Below are positions 42,561-55,239 of a stretch of 64,000 bases of DNA, piece after piece. Origin of the DNA: Allolobophora icterica (lineage: Eukaryota > Annelida > Clitellata > Crassiclitellata > Lumbricidae); contig OY744609.1 of assembly GCA_963556255.1 (NCBI GenBank), positions 23,026,276 through 23,090,275 on the forward strand, read 5' to 3'. Position 1 is the stretch's first letter. Each line of letters starts with the position of its first letter. A program made the translations under genes and the position numbers. Below the pieces are notes generated by a model. The model worked only from the letters and a program-made list of their open reading frames with translations, had not been told where the DNA came from and made no database searches.

Positions 42561-43677
42561 CATATCCTGCTTTTCCACTAAAGGCATTGGAAAAACACTA
42601 TGGGTGTGAGTATTGTGCTAACATCCAGAAAAGTGCCCTGCATGGTGAGGTGAAGTATAGTTGATTGTTGTATACATTCTTGAATTAGTAGAAAGTATTG
42701 TCCAGTAATTTTCATTGCGTTGAAAAGTAACCAAAGAATTTTGCCCATAAAATAGAAACTTAAGCACTTAAAGTTTGATAATATGAACTAAGGTAAGGTA
42801 AGGTATATATCTGAATAACATAGGTAGTGAGTTGTCTGAAGCATTGTCCTGGGAGTCAGAAGACCATTTGGCTGATATAGAACTTCAATCCTGATAGTAT
42901 TTGACAGAAAGTTTCTCCACCTGGTAATAGGTACCGGAAAATGGAAATCTCTTGGCTGTTGTGTTGGTAGTTTTCAGCTGATAAAAGGACCATGAAAGTT
43001 GTGGATAAGAGCAATCAGAAGAGGTTTGCCAAACAGCTAACCTTGACATCTGATGGGCTTGAAGAGAGAGTGCAAGTAAACATTGTGTTGGAGGGTAAGG
43101 CTGTATAAAGAGATTTTTTAACTTCTAGCTTTTGATGAGTATAGCCAATATTCTGTATTCAGCACAGGTGTAGTGTAGTGCTTTGTGCCTGGACCCAGGA
43201 TCATCGATTTATAAGTGCCTCTGATGAGTTTCTCAGAGTGGTTCTATTTAAATTTTGCAATAAGGGAATACACCAAAGTTATCAGGTCATGTCTCAGGAT
43301 TGGAGAGAATGTTGAAAATTACAGCTAGTAAAGTATATTTAGGAAATCTGCAGTGGGGAGCTTGTTTATGCGGTCACATTGGAGTCCATGTTTTGATCTT
43401 TTAAAGTTAGTTCCACGTACAGCTACTAGGGTAATTTTTATACTAAAGAATATACTAGAAAGGAAAAGGGTAAAAAGAATAGTTATAGTCAACGAAAAAT
43501 GCCATTCTTCTCCCACAAGGCCAGCAGTGCTTGATACCTGTCCCTAAGCAAGTGAACGAGTGCAGGTGTAGATGTCTCTGTATTCTGTTCTTGATCTTCA
43601 GTTCTGTCTTTGAGCAGGCTCGAGTTTGTACTTCTAATGACCACATCCGTCATGATGCTGGACCTCTTCCGTTGTCT

Positions 43678-43735
43678 TGATGATGATGAGATGACGATGA
43701 TGATGATGATGACGATGATGATGACGACGATGATG
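43678..43735. repeat. (GAT)n imperfect microsatellite
   Basis: GATGATGATGAGATGACGATG-type triplets with interruptions. Open frames across it are low-complexity shadows. Confidence 0.85.
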
Positions 43736-46700
43736 ACAAATTGACAATAATGCTGACAGCATTGTTGTTCTTGATGTTTATGCTGTTGATGGTGACAATG
43801 ATGACAACAGTGTTGTTATTAACGATGAAGAAAAACATTAGGATGATGGGAAGTAGTAACATTTTTGACTGAATAAGGTTTGTTCTTTAAACTTTCTGTA
43901 GTTAATAAATGACCGATACCCATCTTGTCGCATCTACAGATCCAGTACTGTGAACTGTGAAGAGTCTCTGGCTAAAGACAGGTCCACATTGCAAAAGATA
44001 AGAAACCATTGCACTTAAGTTATCAAGTTTTTGAAAGTGATCAGTTTCTAGTTTTCCAGGGAACTCAGTAACAATGAAAAAGTTGTTATTTTGATGCTTG
44101 GCAGTTAATTTTTCTTGGCTCACAGGCATTTTGATATTGGCCATATGGAATGTAACACTGTTGAATGTTATACATCATGTTACCTCTAGACTTATGTAAT
44201 GTAACACTGCATTTAGTGTACAGCAAAAAATGTAAGCAACCTGCTTATTCATTTGGGCCCTCTGAACCTGAATTGACAACAAAAACTCACGACAGTTACC
44301 ATATGCTCAAATTTAATTCACTTTGGAAATTTATTCATTTCATCCTGTTCTCAAGAATGACTGTTACACTTCATTTCCTTGTTTTCAACCTATCTACATG
44401 TGCACAAATTTATTAAAATCCATTGAAATGTGTTCATGATGAATTGTCACTATCTTTAATAGTAATAACTAATTACTATTAAACCTTATCTACACCTACC
44501 TTATCTTGACATACCTTACACAGTTCTACTTTTCCTAGACCTACCTTACCTACAATACGTTTATTTACCTAGACTGACTACATATAGCTAGCTGTGATAA
44601 CTAAATACTGTTACAGGTTTTTAGTTTGGTTTGCCTTATCTGGAAAACTTTGACACTGTTACTATATTGAATTAATTACATTACATACATTTATTATATA
44701 TGTACATATATTACCTTGATTTACTTATCCATACCATTTTCTTACCTTAGCTTGACTTATCTTACATAGACCTACCTTAGCTTGATCTCTTTTACTTTGA
44801 TTTGCCTTACTTAGACCTACCTTTTCTTTTTTTTTACCTTACCTAGACCTGAGCATGATAACTGCTTACTGTTCAACTTAGCAAGGCATGGTTTGTAAGG
44901 CAGGTTTTGCTTTTTATAGCAACCCCTTGACACTGTTTCCATATTAAATTAATTACATTACATACATTTCTTATCTACACACATATATTACCTTGATTTA
45001 CTTATCCATGCCATTTTCTTACCTTGGCTTGACTTATCTTACTTAGACCTACCTTAGCTTTATCTTTTTTTACCTTCATGTGCCTTATCTAGATCTACCT
45101 TTTCTTGCTTTACCTTACATAGACCTGACAGTGATAACTTCTTACTTTAGAATGATTGGTACAAGATTCTACCATTTTTACTGTTTTTTACGAGTGAAAC
45201 TGAATAAACTGGCAAAGATAAGTGACATACCTTACTTTGAGTTTGCTTAATTATGTTTATTTACCTAGACTGACTACCTATGCCTACCTGTGATAAGTAA
45301 ATCCTAATACAGGTTTTTGAGTTTGAGTTTGTCTTATCTGGCAAACATTGACACTGTTGCTATATTAAATCAATTACATTTTTTATAAATTTTTTATACC
45401 TACATATTCATTATACATTTTATCCATGTTTATACTTATATTACCTTGATTTACTTATACCATTTTCCTACCTTAGCTTGACTTGTCTTACTGAGACCTA
45501 CTTTAACTTTTCTCTTTTTCTTTGATTTGCCTTGCTTAGACCTTCCTTTTCTTGCTTTACCTTACTTAGATCTGAGCATGATAACTGCTTTTGTTTAACT
45601 TAACAATAACAAGGCAGGTTTGTAAATTCACTTTATTTAGATTAAAGAGTGAATGTGACAATATGGAAGGAGAAAGGAGTGAACAGTACAAGTTTCTGCC
45701 ATTTTTACTGTTTATTTACTATAGGGAAACCGAATAAACTTTGGCAAAAGTAAGTAACATACCTTACTTTGAGTTAGGTTAACTACAGGAGTTTATTTAC
45801 CTGGACTGACTATCTATACCTAGCTGTGATAACCAAATTGTATTGCAGCTTTTTGAATTTCTTTTGCTTTATATAGCAAATCTTGACACTGTTGCTATAT
45901 TAAAGTTAATTACACTATTATGTATGTACATAAATTACCTTAATATACTTGATATACTTACCCGTAGCATTTTCGTAACTTAGCTTGATTTACCTTACTG
46001 AAGCCATCCTTACATTGAGAGTGACCTAAATGTTCTTCATTCTGACCTGTTATAAACCTGACCTTACCTGGACTTTCCACATCTTGCCTACCTTACCTTA
46101 CTTAGACCTGAGAGTGATAACTGCTTACTGTTTAACTTAACAGGCATCTTTGTTAGAACAATGATTGGTACAAGACTCTACCCTTTTACTATTCCTTTAC
46201 TGGTAAAACTGAGTAAGTTGGCAAAGATAAGTGACATACCTTACTTTGACTTAGCTTAACAACGTTACCATTATTTACCCAGACTGACTACATATTCCTT
46301 GCTCTGTGATAACTAAATACTATTACACGTTTTTCAGTTTGTTTTGCTTTATGTAGCAAACCTTTACACTGTTGCTATATATTAAATTAATTATATTACA
46401 TCCATTTCTGATCTATATACATTATATTACCTTGATTTACTTATCCGTACCATTTTCTTACCTTGGCTCGAATTATCTTACTTAGACCTACCTTAGCTTG
46501 ATCGTTTTTACCTCGATTTACCTTACTTAGACCTACCTTACTTTACCTTGCCTTACCTAGACCTGAGAGTGATAACTGCTTGCTGCCTAATTTAACAGGA
46601 ATCTTTGGTAGAAGAATGATCGGTACAAGATTCTACCATTGTTACTGTTTCTTTAGTTAGTGAAACTGAATAAGCTGGCAAAGATAAGTGATATACCTTA

Positions 46701-47519
46701 CTTTGACTTAGCTTAACTACATAAGTTTATTTACCTAGACTGACTATCTATACCTAGCTGTGATAACTAAATTCTATTACATGTTTTGAGTTTCTTTTGC
46801 TTTATATAGCAAACCTTGACACTTTTGCTATTTTAAAATTAATTACATTACATAATTTATTATGTATGTACATTAGGGTGGTCCAAAAAAAGAAAGTTCA
46901 AGCTAGAAACCAGGACACCCTCTCAGTTTGTTAGACCTGTCAATAGTATTATTGAAATAAAATTTCAGCTTCCTATTCCAACTGGAAGATGGTGCTCAAT
47001 GACATAATTATAAATATTACCATATAGTAGTATTTGCTGTAAATCTTGATGCCATATAAGTTGGTCAACATTTGTCATGGAGATGAGCTTGAAATAGTTT
47101 CTGTTGTGTTCTCATACTTATTTACTTACTGGTATTTGCAAATTGATTTGTAGTTGTGATTACTTGTCTGTAGTTTCTAAATTGTTACTGTTTCCTTAGT
47201 TAGTGAAACTGAATAAGCTGGCAAAGATAAGTGACATACCTTACTTTGACTTAGCTTAACTACATAAGTTTATTTACCTGGACTGACTATCTATACCTAG
47301 CTGTGATAACTAAATTCTATTACAGGTTTTGAGTTTCTTTTGCTTTATATAGCAAACCTTGACACTTTTGCTATTTTAAAATTAATTACATTACATAATT
47401 TATTATGTATGTACAATGTACATAAACATAATTTATTATGTATGTACATAAATTACCTTGATATACTTACCCATAGCATTTTCTTAATAACTTGATTTAT
47501 CTTATTGGAGCCTACCTTA

Positions 47520-47850
47520 CAATTGATTTGTAGTTTGAAAAGGACTCGTAGGGAACAATCTGTGCTAAGCTGATTTCTTATTCTGAATGCTTGTTTTGCA
47601 GATTTCAACTGATAAAGAGGAGCAGTTCTATCAGCCAACCCAGTGTCGGAGGGTAAGGCTGCATAAAGAGATTTTTTAACTTCTAGCTTTTGATTGAGTA
47701 TAGCCAATGTTCTGTATTCAGCACAGGTGTAGTGTAGTGCTTTGTGCCTGGACCCAGGATCATCGATTTATAAGTGCCTCTGATGAGTTTCTCAAAGTGG
47801 TTCTATATAAATTTGCAATATTATTGCAAATTTATATAGAACCACTTTGA
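47520..47850. repeat. Fused duplicate of 42180-42302 and 43089-43262
   Basis: AATTGATTTGTAGTTTGAAA...CCAACCCAG at 47520-47642 matches 42180-42302. It is directly followed by GGAGGGTAAGGCTG...TTTGCAATA, matching 43089-43262. About 790 bp between them is absent here. Confidence 0.8.
47792..47850. repeat. Perfect palindrome, 29-bp arms, 1-nt spacer
   Basis: 47792-47820 is the exact reverse complement of 47822-47850 (inner part TATAAATTTGCAATA / TATTGCAAATTTATA). The left arm is the end of a LINE-like tail, so the structure is a tail-to-tail inverted duplication. It should extrude as a hairpin. Confidence 0.95.
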
Positions 47851-49998
47851 CCTAAACCTTCATCATTCTGACCTGTTATAAACCTGACCTTACCTGGACT
47901 TTCCACACTTTGCTTACCTTACCTTATCTAGACCTGAGAGTGATAACTGCTTACCGTTTTACTTAACAGGCATCTTTGTTAGAAGAATGATTGGTACAAG
48001 AATCTACCATTTCACTGTTCCTTTACTGGTCAAACTGAGTAAATTGGCAAAGATAAGTGACCTACCTTACTTTGACTTCTAAGCTTACTTACGTTACCAT
48101 TATTTACCTTGACTGATTACATATTCCTAGCTGTGATAACTAAATACTATTGCAGGTTTTTGAGTTTGTTTTGCTTTATGTAGCTAACCTTGACACCGTT
48201 GCTATATTAAATTAATTACATTACATACTCTTATCTACATACAGTCAAACATATAATTATTACCTTGATTTACTTATCCGTACCATTTTCTTACCGTAGC
48301 TTGACTTATCTTACTTAGGTTGATCTTTTTTACCTTGATTTATAACGTACGTTTTCTTACTTTACTTTTCCTAGAGCTGATTGTGATAATTTTAAATTAA
48401 CAGGAATCTTTGATAGAAGAATGATCGGTATAAGATTCTACCATTTTTACTGTTTCTTTACTAGTGAACGTGATTAAACTGCAAAGATGAGTGACATACC
48501 TTACTTTGACTTAGCTTAACTACATTACGTTTAATTACCTTGAATGACTAGATATATTTAGCGGTGATAACTAAATACTATTACAGGTTTTTAAAGTTGT
48601 TTAGCCCTATCTGGCAAACCTTGACTCTGTTACTATATTGAATTAATTACATTACATACATTTCTTATCTATATACGTACATTACCGTTATATACTCACC
48701 CATAGCATTTCCTTACCTTAACTTGATTTATCTTACGCTGAACTTACCTCGAAAGTTACCTAATTCTTCTTTATACTGACCTGTAATAAATCTGACATTA
48801 CCGGGACTTTCGACACCTTACCTTGCATTACCTTATATACACCTGAAGGTGATAACTACTTGCTGTTTAATTTAACAGGCACCTTCGGTAGAAGAATGAT
48901 CGGTACAAGATTCAGCCATTTTTACTCTTTCGTTACTAGTGAAACTGAATAAACTGGCAAAGATAAGTGACATACCTTACTTCGACTTAGCTTAACTACA
49001 TTACGTTTGTTTATCTAGGCTAGACCCTATTTATCTACCTAGACCTAGCTCTGATAACTAAATACCATGACAGTTTTTGAATTTCATTTGATTTATCTAC
49101 CATACCATGACTCTGTTCATATGTTGCATTAATTACATTACATATGTTTATTTTATGTCTAGATATATTACCTCGATTTATTTGCTCAAAGTAGTGCCAT
49201 ACCCTAGCTTGACTTGGCTTACTTAGACCCACCTTACCTTGAAACCTACCTAGATGTGCATTACCTTGACATACGTTACTTAGACTTACCTTACATTACC
49301 TTACATAGACCTGAGAGTGATAACTGCTTACTGTTTAACTTAACAAGGTCGCTTTGTGAATTTGTTTATTTAGGTTGAGAAGTGAATGTGACCATTTGGA
49401 AGGGTGAATAATGAGCGGCATAAGGTGTTACCATTTTTACTATTTATTTACTACTGAAACTGAATCTGGAGCTTTGGCAAAGATAAGATAGTAACAGTTA
49501 CTATTTTTCAGCGCATGAAGCTGAGATCTTGACAGCCTATGTTGCAGTCAGTTACACAAATTGGTTTTCTCAGCAGAATCAGACGTTTTCTGAGTCCTAT
49601 ATAAAAAAACTTTAGGGAAGTTTGGAACTGACTTCATTAAGCCTTTTTATTTACGATATAGCACTAACAAGTAATGAGACATTTTGCCGATTTTAGGGAT
49701 CAAATCCTGTTTTGTCTAATAGTCTTCTTTATGTACCTGCCTAACATTGACTTACTTTACTTGAACCAGTATTGCTTTGTCTTCTTTGTCTCATTGAGAC
49801 CTACCTTACTATGACTTATCTTACCAAGACATAATTACCTTGACTTTCTTTAACTAGACTGACCACCTAAACCAGCGGTTCTCAACCTTTTTAGTGCTGC
49901 GACCCCTTGATAATATTTCCAAAGTTGTGGCGACCCGCAACAATAAAACTGAGTGGGTTACTCCCTTCACCGCATTTTTGCTACCATTATGATGCATT

Positions 49999-50545
49999 TC
50001 ATTCATTCATTATGAGAAGTTGATATAGCGCCTATTCAAAGATACCTACTCAGAGGCTCTCCCAGCCCAGCCACAGCTAAAGAAATTATGTGATTTGAGG
50101 GACTTCCAAAAAGCAGGCGAGTTTAACAGTGGCAGCAAGCGCAGGTCTAGAGGGAGGTCATTCCAGATAGAGGGCCGCACAACCGAAAAGGCCCGACACT
50201 GTCTAATAGCAGTGCGAGCACGGGGACCAAAAGCTCCCCCTTGCCGAAGAGCGGAGAGTTCGACATGCTGCAAGGTCAGAGACAGGTCAACAAAGATCAG
50301 ACAGGTAGGATGGAGTACAGCCAAGAAGGCACTGCCAGACAAATGCAGCAACTCGATAGGAGATGCGCTGAGAAACAGAGAGCCAGTGAAGGACATCACG
50401 CATAAATGCAGAGACAGAAGCATGTTTAGGAAGGTGGCCAGTGAGGCGAGCCGTTGAGCGAAGAACCCTATCAAGGCGCCCAATTAGCCTAAGAGTCAGG
50501 CGTAAAAGTACCACTCTTTCACTTCTCACCATTTGATAATCCATA
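49999..50545 (-). mobile_element. 5'-truncated CR1-like LINE fragment with (TGAA)n tail
   Basis: Minus strand: VLHWLSVSQRISYRVA, WQCLLGCTPSYLSDLC and, after a frame change, FSVVRPSIWNDLPLDLRLLP then FWKSLKSHNFF. This is the diagnostic C-terminal segment of CR1-group reverse transcriptases. The 3' end has TAGCGCTATATCAACTTC-like sequence and an ATGAATGAATG tail near 49999-50012. Confidence 0.85.
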
Positions 50546-50722
50546 CGTGTACAAAACTACATCATGCTTAATAGCATAATAAATCATTAACCAACAAAAC
50601 AATTTGTAATTTTTTGGTAATAAGTTTGAAATTTTTGAAAGTAAAATTTAGTGAATGAAATGTTTACTTGGTTTAATATTTATTGTGTATTGTACAATGA
50701 CTGTACAATTAAGAGTTACACA

Positions 50723-51279
<557 letters not shown>

Positions 51280-51326
51280 GTTACACATATGGGGTGGGGT
51301 CCATAGAGTAGTGGTAACATCACTGG

Positions 51327-51524
51327 CATAGGCGTAATTTGTGGGGGGTTCGAGGGGTACCCGTACCCCCACTTTTTGGACTGAGGGGTACCGTACCCCC
51401 CACTTTTTAAACAATGCCAGTCAATATTTTTTATTGAGCCTGTTCAGAGATCGCAGACTCCGCCTTGCTTCATGTATGTAAGAAATTGGTACCCCTCACT
51501 TTCTAGACCAAAGTTATGCCCCTG
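51327..51524. mobile_element. 198-bp hAT MITE
   Basis: Perfect 8-bp duplications ATCACTGG at 51319-51326 and 51525-51532. Ends CATAGGCGTAATTT and the inverse CAGGGGCATAACTTT. It contains GGGGTACCCGTACCCCCAC. It is closely related to 53664-53850. The sequence around 54100 is the empty counterpart. Confidence 0.88.
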
Positions 51525-51664
51525 ATCACTGGCGTGAAGTGCAGTAGGTTTGTGGGATCGCCTCCCGTAGCCCTCCCAAGGTCCACTCAGCCTATCATTC
51601 GCGAGATGCGCGTTTGTGAAAATGAGATGTAGGACGTGATGGGCGGCTTGCAAGGCTGCCGTAT

Positions 51665-52097
51665 GGGGCCATCCACATATTACGTACGCAGAGGGGGTCG
51701 GATTTAGGCGATTTTGCGTACGAGTGCGGACGGGGGAGGGGGACAAAATGTGTACGTACGCAAAATAAATTTCTAATTATGATGTCCACATTAGCCTATT
51801 TATAACTCTGTATTGTCCTATAATCGTCCGATGGCATTTTATTACATTATATAAAAGCCATGTGCAGTTATTCTGTGCTGTGAACGAGACACCTATAATT
51901 TGTCTATATTGGCCCTCACGCATCCTGCAATCTGGCCTAAAGTGCAGACAGTCGCTGCCGAGACACTTTCTGCAGCTGGTTTTGGGGGGTGCGTCAAGCG
52001 TACGTACGCAGGGGGGTGGACGAAAGTACGTTTGCGGACAGGGGAGGGGTCCAATTTCCCGAATTTTTACGTACGTAATAATTATATGGATGGCCCC
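51665..52097. mobile_element. MITE with GGGGCC...TACGTACG ends, copy 2
   Basis: Inverted relative of 20605-21065, with ends GGGGCCATCCACATATTACG and an inverse right end. Comparison with the uninterrupted copy near 53965 (GGCAGCC then TATA) shows a clean insertion into older repeat DNA with at most a 2-3 bp duplication. Confidence 0.85.
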
Positions 52098-52752
52098 TGT
52101 ACAGTTAAATTCGACTCCTGTAATAACTTGTGATCATCCGTTCATACTGATTTGTAATCATACTGCGCGTAATTGTCAGATTGAAAATATTAAACGAAGA
52201 TTATTATTATTTCAGTGGCAGCTGCTAAATTTAAAGTTTAAACATTACTTAAGATTTAAGAAGAAAATAAAGCTACAGAAGGCAAACAATAATCTTATTA
52301 TTTCAATTATAACTAGAAAAATTATGGAGCAGCGCAATGCAAAGAAGAGCGTCAATGAGAAAGCTCAGCTTGCTTCTTTCTCACCAGATCAGAAATTCTT
52401 TGGGCAGTCTGTGCAAGAGCACAACGCAGAAATCATAATTACATAGAATATTAAATATTAAGAAACTACGCTGACAATTTTTTTTACAAATTTCTGAAGG
52501 TTCCAGCCGACCTCTGGCAAATCGTAAAGCGCCCCCGTGGGGGTCGCGACCCACAGGTTGAGAACCGCTGACTTAAACCTAGCTGTTAAACATTACTACT
52601 TACACTATTAAATTTGACTCGGTTTATAAGTTTGCCTAGCCTTGATCTGCCTTACCTTGACTACTGTACACATTTTACATATACTTTGGTTTACTTGCTC
52701 ATACCAGTTTTTAATACCTTACATTGTCTTATCTTACTTAGACTTACCTTAG

Positions 52753-52940
52753 GCTAGCCAGGATTTTGTTTGGGGGTGTTTTCTGTTTCGGGGGGTGTTT
52801 TCTCGTCCTTAAGCAAGCCGACATGCAACCGAGTCAACCGACCAAGGGGTTTGTAGTTAGTAAATGCATTATTTCATTTTTACATTATTTAATTTCGGGG
52901 GTGTTTAAACACCCAAAACACCCCCCTAGCTACGGCCTTC
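52753..52940. mobile_element. Small GGGGGTGTT MITE
   Basis: The left side CTAGCCAGGATTTTGTTTGG / GGGTGTTTTC and the right side AAACACCCAAAACACCCC / CCTAGCTACGG are imperfect inverted repeats around about 190 bp. Ends like CCGTAGCTAGGGGGG are common in hAT-type MITEs. No clear target duplication. Confidence 0.55.
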
Positions 52941-53040
52941 ATGTCAAGTCAGAAGGGCTTTCAAAAGAGTAGTCCAAAAGAGGTCCGAGTGCGGTTTCCT
53001 GGGGACCAGATCAAGAGCAGGCAGAGCAGCTGTTAAGGCG

Positions 53041-53640
53041 GGTGTCGGTTAGGGCGAGAATAGTTGGAAGGCGCGCGCGGAGGATCAGATGAGTCAGTGT
53101 AGGAGTAGGCCTACTAGAAAACGTGAGGCTTCAATTTTGAGTGGAAAGCACGGCCGGGGGTGATATAGAGAGGAACACGAGGAGGAGGATGCAGGACGGG
53201 TTGCAATGATGATGGACGAACTCAGAATCTGCGGGATTCAGAGGGAGATCGTTCCAGATGCGTGGTGCTGTGTTGGATATGGCTCAGTTGGAGAACTTAA
53301 TTGAGATGAGTATAGTGACTGGGGATCGAGAAAGACTGAGATAGGAGGATGATCGGGACCTGGAGCCGGCTTCCTGGATGGTGTCACGGTGAGGAAATCG
53401 AGGAGATACTTGGGCTGGGAATATTGTAGGGTGTTGTTAGTGATAGGACTTTGAAGTAGATTCGCTCTAGGATTTTTAGCCAATGGATTGATATGAGAGA
53501 GATATGATGATGTTTAGGCAATTAGGCGTTCTATATTGATAGTCCTGGCTAAATGATCGAGTTTTGTATAAGTTGAAGACGCTTGATTTGGGTGGATTCA
53601 AGGTTGAGGAAGAGGGAATTGCAATAATCAAGCTTTGAAT
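53041..53640 (-). mobile_element. CR1-like LINE fragment
   Basis: Minus-strand pieces in shifting frames: SIHWLKILERI (near 53470), SPITNNTLQYSQPKYLLDFL, SVFLDPQSLYS and IWNDLPLNPADSE. They follow the usual order of the CR1 reverse-transcriptase C-terminus. Decayed. Confidence 0.75.
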
Positions 53641-53663
53641 GAACAATTGAGGAAGCAATGGCG

Positions 53664-54161
53664 GCATAGGCGTAATTTGTGGGGGGCACGAGGGGTACCC
53701 GTACCCCCACTTTTTAGACTGGCCCGGGGTACCGTACTCCCCACTTTTGAGCAATACCAACTTAATCAATATTTTATTATTGTGCCTTCCCAAATATCGC
53801 AGTCTCCGCCTTGCTTCATGTATGTAAGAAATTGGTACCTTCCACTTTTTAATAATAATAATATCTTCGTTTAATATTTTCAAACTGACAATTACGCAGT
53901 ATGATTAAAAATCAGTATGAACGGATGATCACAAGTTATTACAGGAGTCGAAGTTAACTATATACGGCAGCCATACAAGGCGCCCATCACGTCCTACATC
54001 TAATTTTTAACAACGCGTCATCTCGCGAATGAAAATAGGCTGAGTGGACCTTTTTGGGAGGGTTGCGGGAAGCGATCCCGCTAACGCGCTTGCTCTTCAC
54101 GCCAGTGATGTTACCACTACTCTATGCCCCCCAAGTTAGACCAAATTAAGTTACGCCTATG
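53664..54161. mobile_element. CATAGGCGTAA-ended repeat (hAT-like), about 0.5 kb
   Basis: The left end CATAGGCGTAATTTGTGGGG is repeated inverted at the right (AAGTTACGCCTATG). The left part resembles the 51327 MITE. The right part (53900-54130) is the inverted, uninterrupted copy of the sequence at 51290-51664 plus 52098-52210. It contains CGCCAGTGATGTTACCACTA. Confidence 0.7.
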
Positions 54162-54304
54162 TCCACAAGGGAACAATTCACTGGCATTTCAGACCTTATA
54201 TGTCCTCCTCACTATACTAACTGGCCCAAATGCCGCCCAATTAGCTACATTGCGGAGGCTGCGTCCCATCATTGCCTTCTAGATAATCAGTATAGATCTA
54301 GAAG

Positions 54305-54446
54305 CAGAGGCGGCGCCGCCTATGTTTGTACGGTTTTTGCCGTACCAATTTGTAAGGTTTTACGGCAAAAACATAATTTTGCCGTACACTTTTACCGAGA
54401 CTCTCTAATTTGGCGTACTACTTTTCAAATCATGGCGCCGCCACTG
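54305..54446. mobile_element. 142-bp hAT MITE
   Basis: Perfect 8-bp duplications TCTAGAAG at 54297-54304 and 54447-54454. Ends CAGAGGCGGCGCC and the inverse CAGTGGCGGCGCC. The interior GTACGGTTTTTGCCGTAC and TTACGGCAAAAACAT is palindromic. Confidence 0.92.
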
Positions 54447-54785
54447 TCTAGAAGCACATAATATAGATAAAGCGTAGCTTTATAGAAGGCAGTGATCCCA
54501 TGCACCTCTGTGTGAGATGCGTGCCTATCGCGGTTCGCCTCCCAATGGTGACTATAGGCCTATTTCAGAGATTTCAATCTCGGGTTAGCACGGTCCGAAC
54601 ACGCGGACCTTAAATAGGGACATTACACGGGGACATTAAAACAGGCAGCGGTGGTGAAGGATCTCACCCGATTAATTAATTGAGAAGGGTCGAGGCCATA
54701 CGGAATACAGTCGCTATATAAAAACACTGAAGAGAAGAATATATAATCTGCGTTGAAGAAAACGAAACGTTGTAAAATGGGTAGA

Positions 54786-54793
54786 TGACGTCA
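54786..54793. promoter_or_regulatory. CRE palindrome TGACGTCA upstream of OSBP
   Basis: A full CREB/ATF-type site 111 bp before the OSBP start codon, in a short CpG-bearing stretch (GGAGGCGCGAGCTC). This region is the probable core promoter or 5' UTR. No TATA box is evident. Function is inferred from position only. Confidence 0.45.
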
Positions 54794-54903
54794 CTGGAGG
54801 CGCGAGCTCAAAGTTTGAGTTTTTAAAAAAGCAACTAAAACATATTATAAAATTATACAAAATATAAGTAGAATAAAATCATTTCGTAATCTCGTTTGAA
54901 ATT

Positions 54904-55170
54904 ATGGCAGAGCATAAAAAGGCTGCGGATGAAATGGAGACGAGTGGATGGTTATACAAATGGACGAACTACATACACGGCTACCAAGCACGGTGGTTCG
55001 TAATATCGAACGGTTTCATGTCCTACTATAGGTTAGTTGACACCAGTCTGTTATTGTTATTCTTACCATGACCATAGCGCAATATTTACGCTTTATATGT
55101 AATAAAAAATTGCTAGTAACTATATTTAATATGTACCATTAGGCCTATAATCACCGTCTGTCTGTCTGGC

Positions 55171-55239
<69 letters not shown>

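Larger units (their letters stand above)
41600..44440. other. Unassigned DNA between satellites
   Basis: No supported gene. It includes a family A SINE on the minus strand (about 42330-42560) and a GTAAGGTAAGGTA tract near 42791. A LINE tail sits at about 43160-43262 (GTGCCTCTGATGAGTTTCTC). The (GAT)n microsatellite lies at 43678-43735. Segments 42180-42302 and 43089-43262 reappear fused at 47520-47820. Confidence 0.5.
44450..49870. repeat. Diverged ACCTTA-rich tandem array, about 430-540-bp period
   Basis: Ordered landmarks recur: TTACCTAGACTGACTA, CTGTGATAACTAAATACTAT, CTTGACACTGTTGCTATATT, AAATTAATTACATTACATA, CTTGATTTACTTATCC, CTTACTTAGACCTACCTT, GAGAGTGATAACTGCTTACT, GAATGATTGGTACAAGATTC and AAACTGGCAAAGATAAGTGA. 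GACACTGTT..TATATT is seen near 44651, 44928, 45349, 45887, 46369, 46820, 47363, 48190, 48623 and 49090. Foreign pieces lie at about 46870-47190, which includes one stray 39-bp-satellite unit near 47130, and at 47520-47850. No gene. Confidence 0.85.

Noticed and set aside
43325..43646. Several 60-residue overlapping frames on both strands
   Set aside because: No homology, no splice context, AT-rich background.
52141..52446. Lys-rich open frame inside the hAT element considered as a transposase piece
   Set aside because: No hAT dimerisation or catalytic motif; the flanking sequence recurs as noncoding repeat at 53.9 kb.
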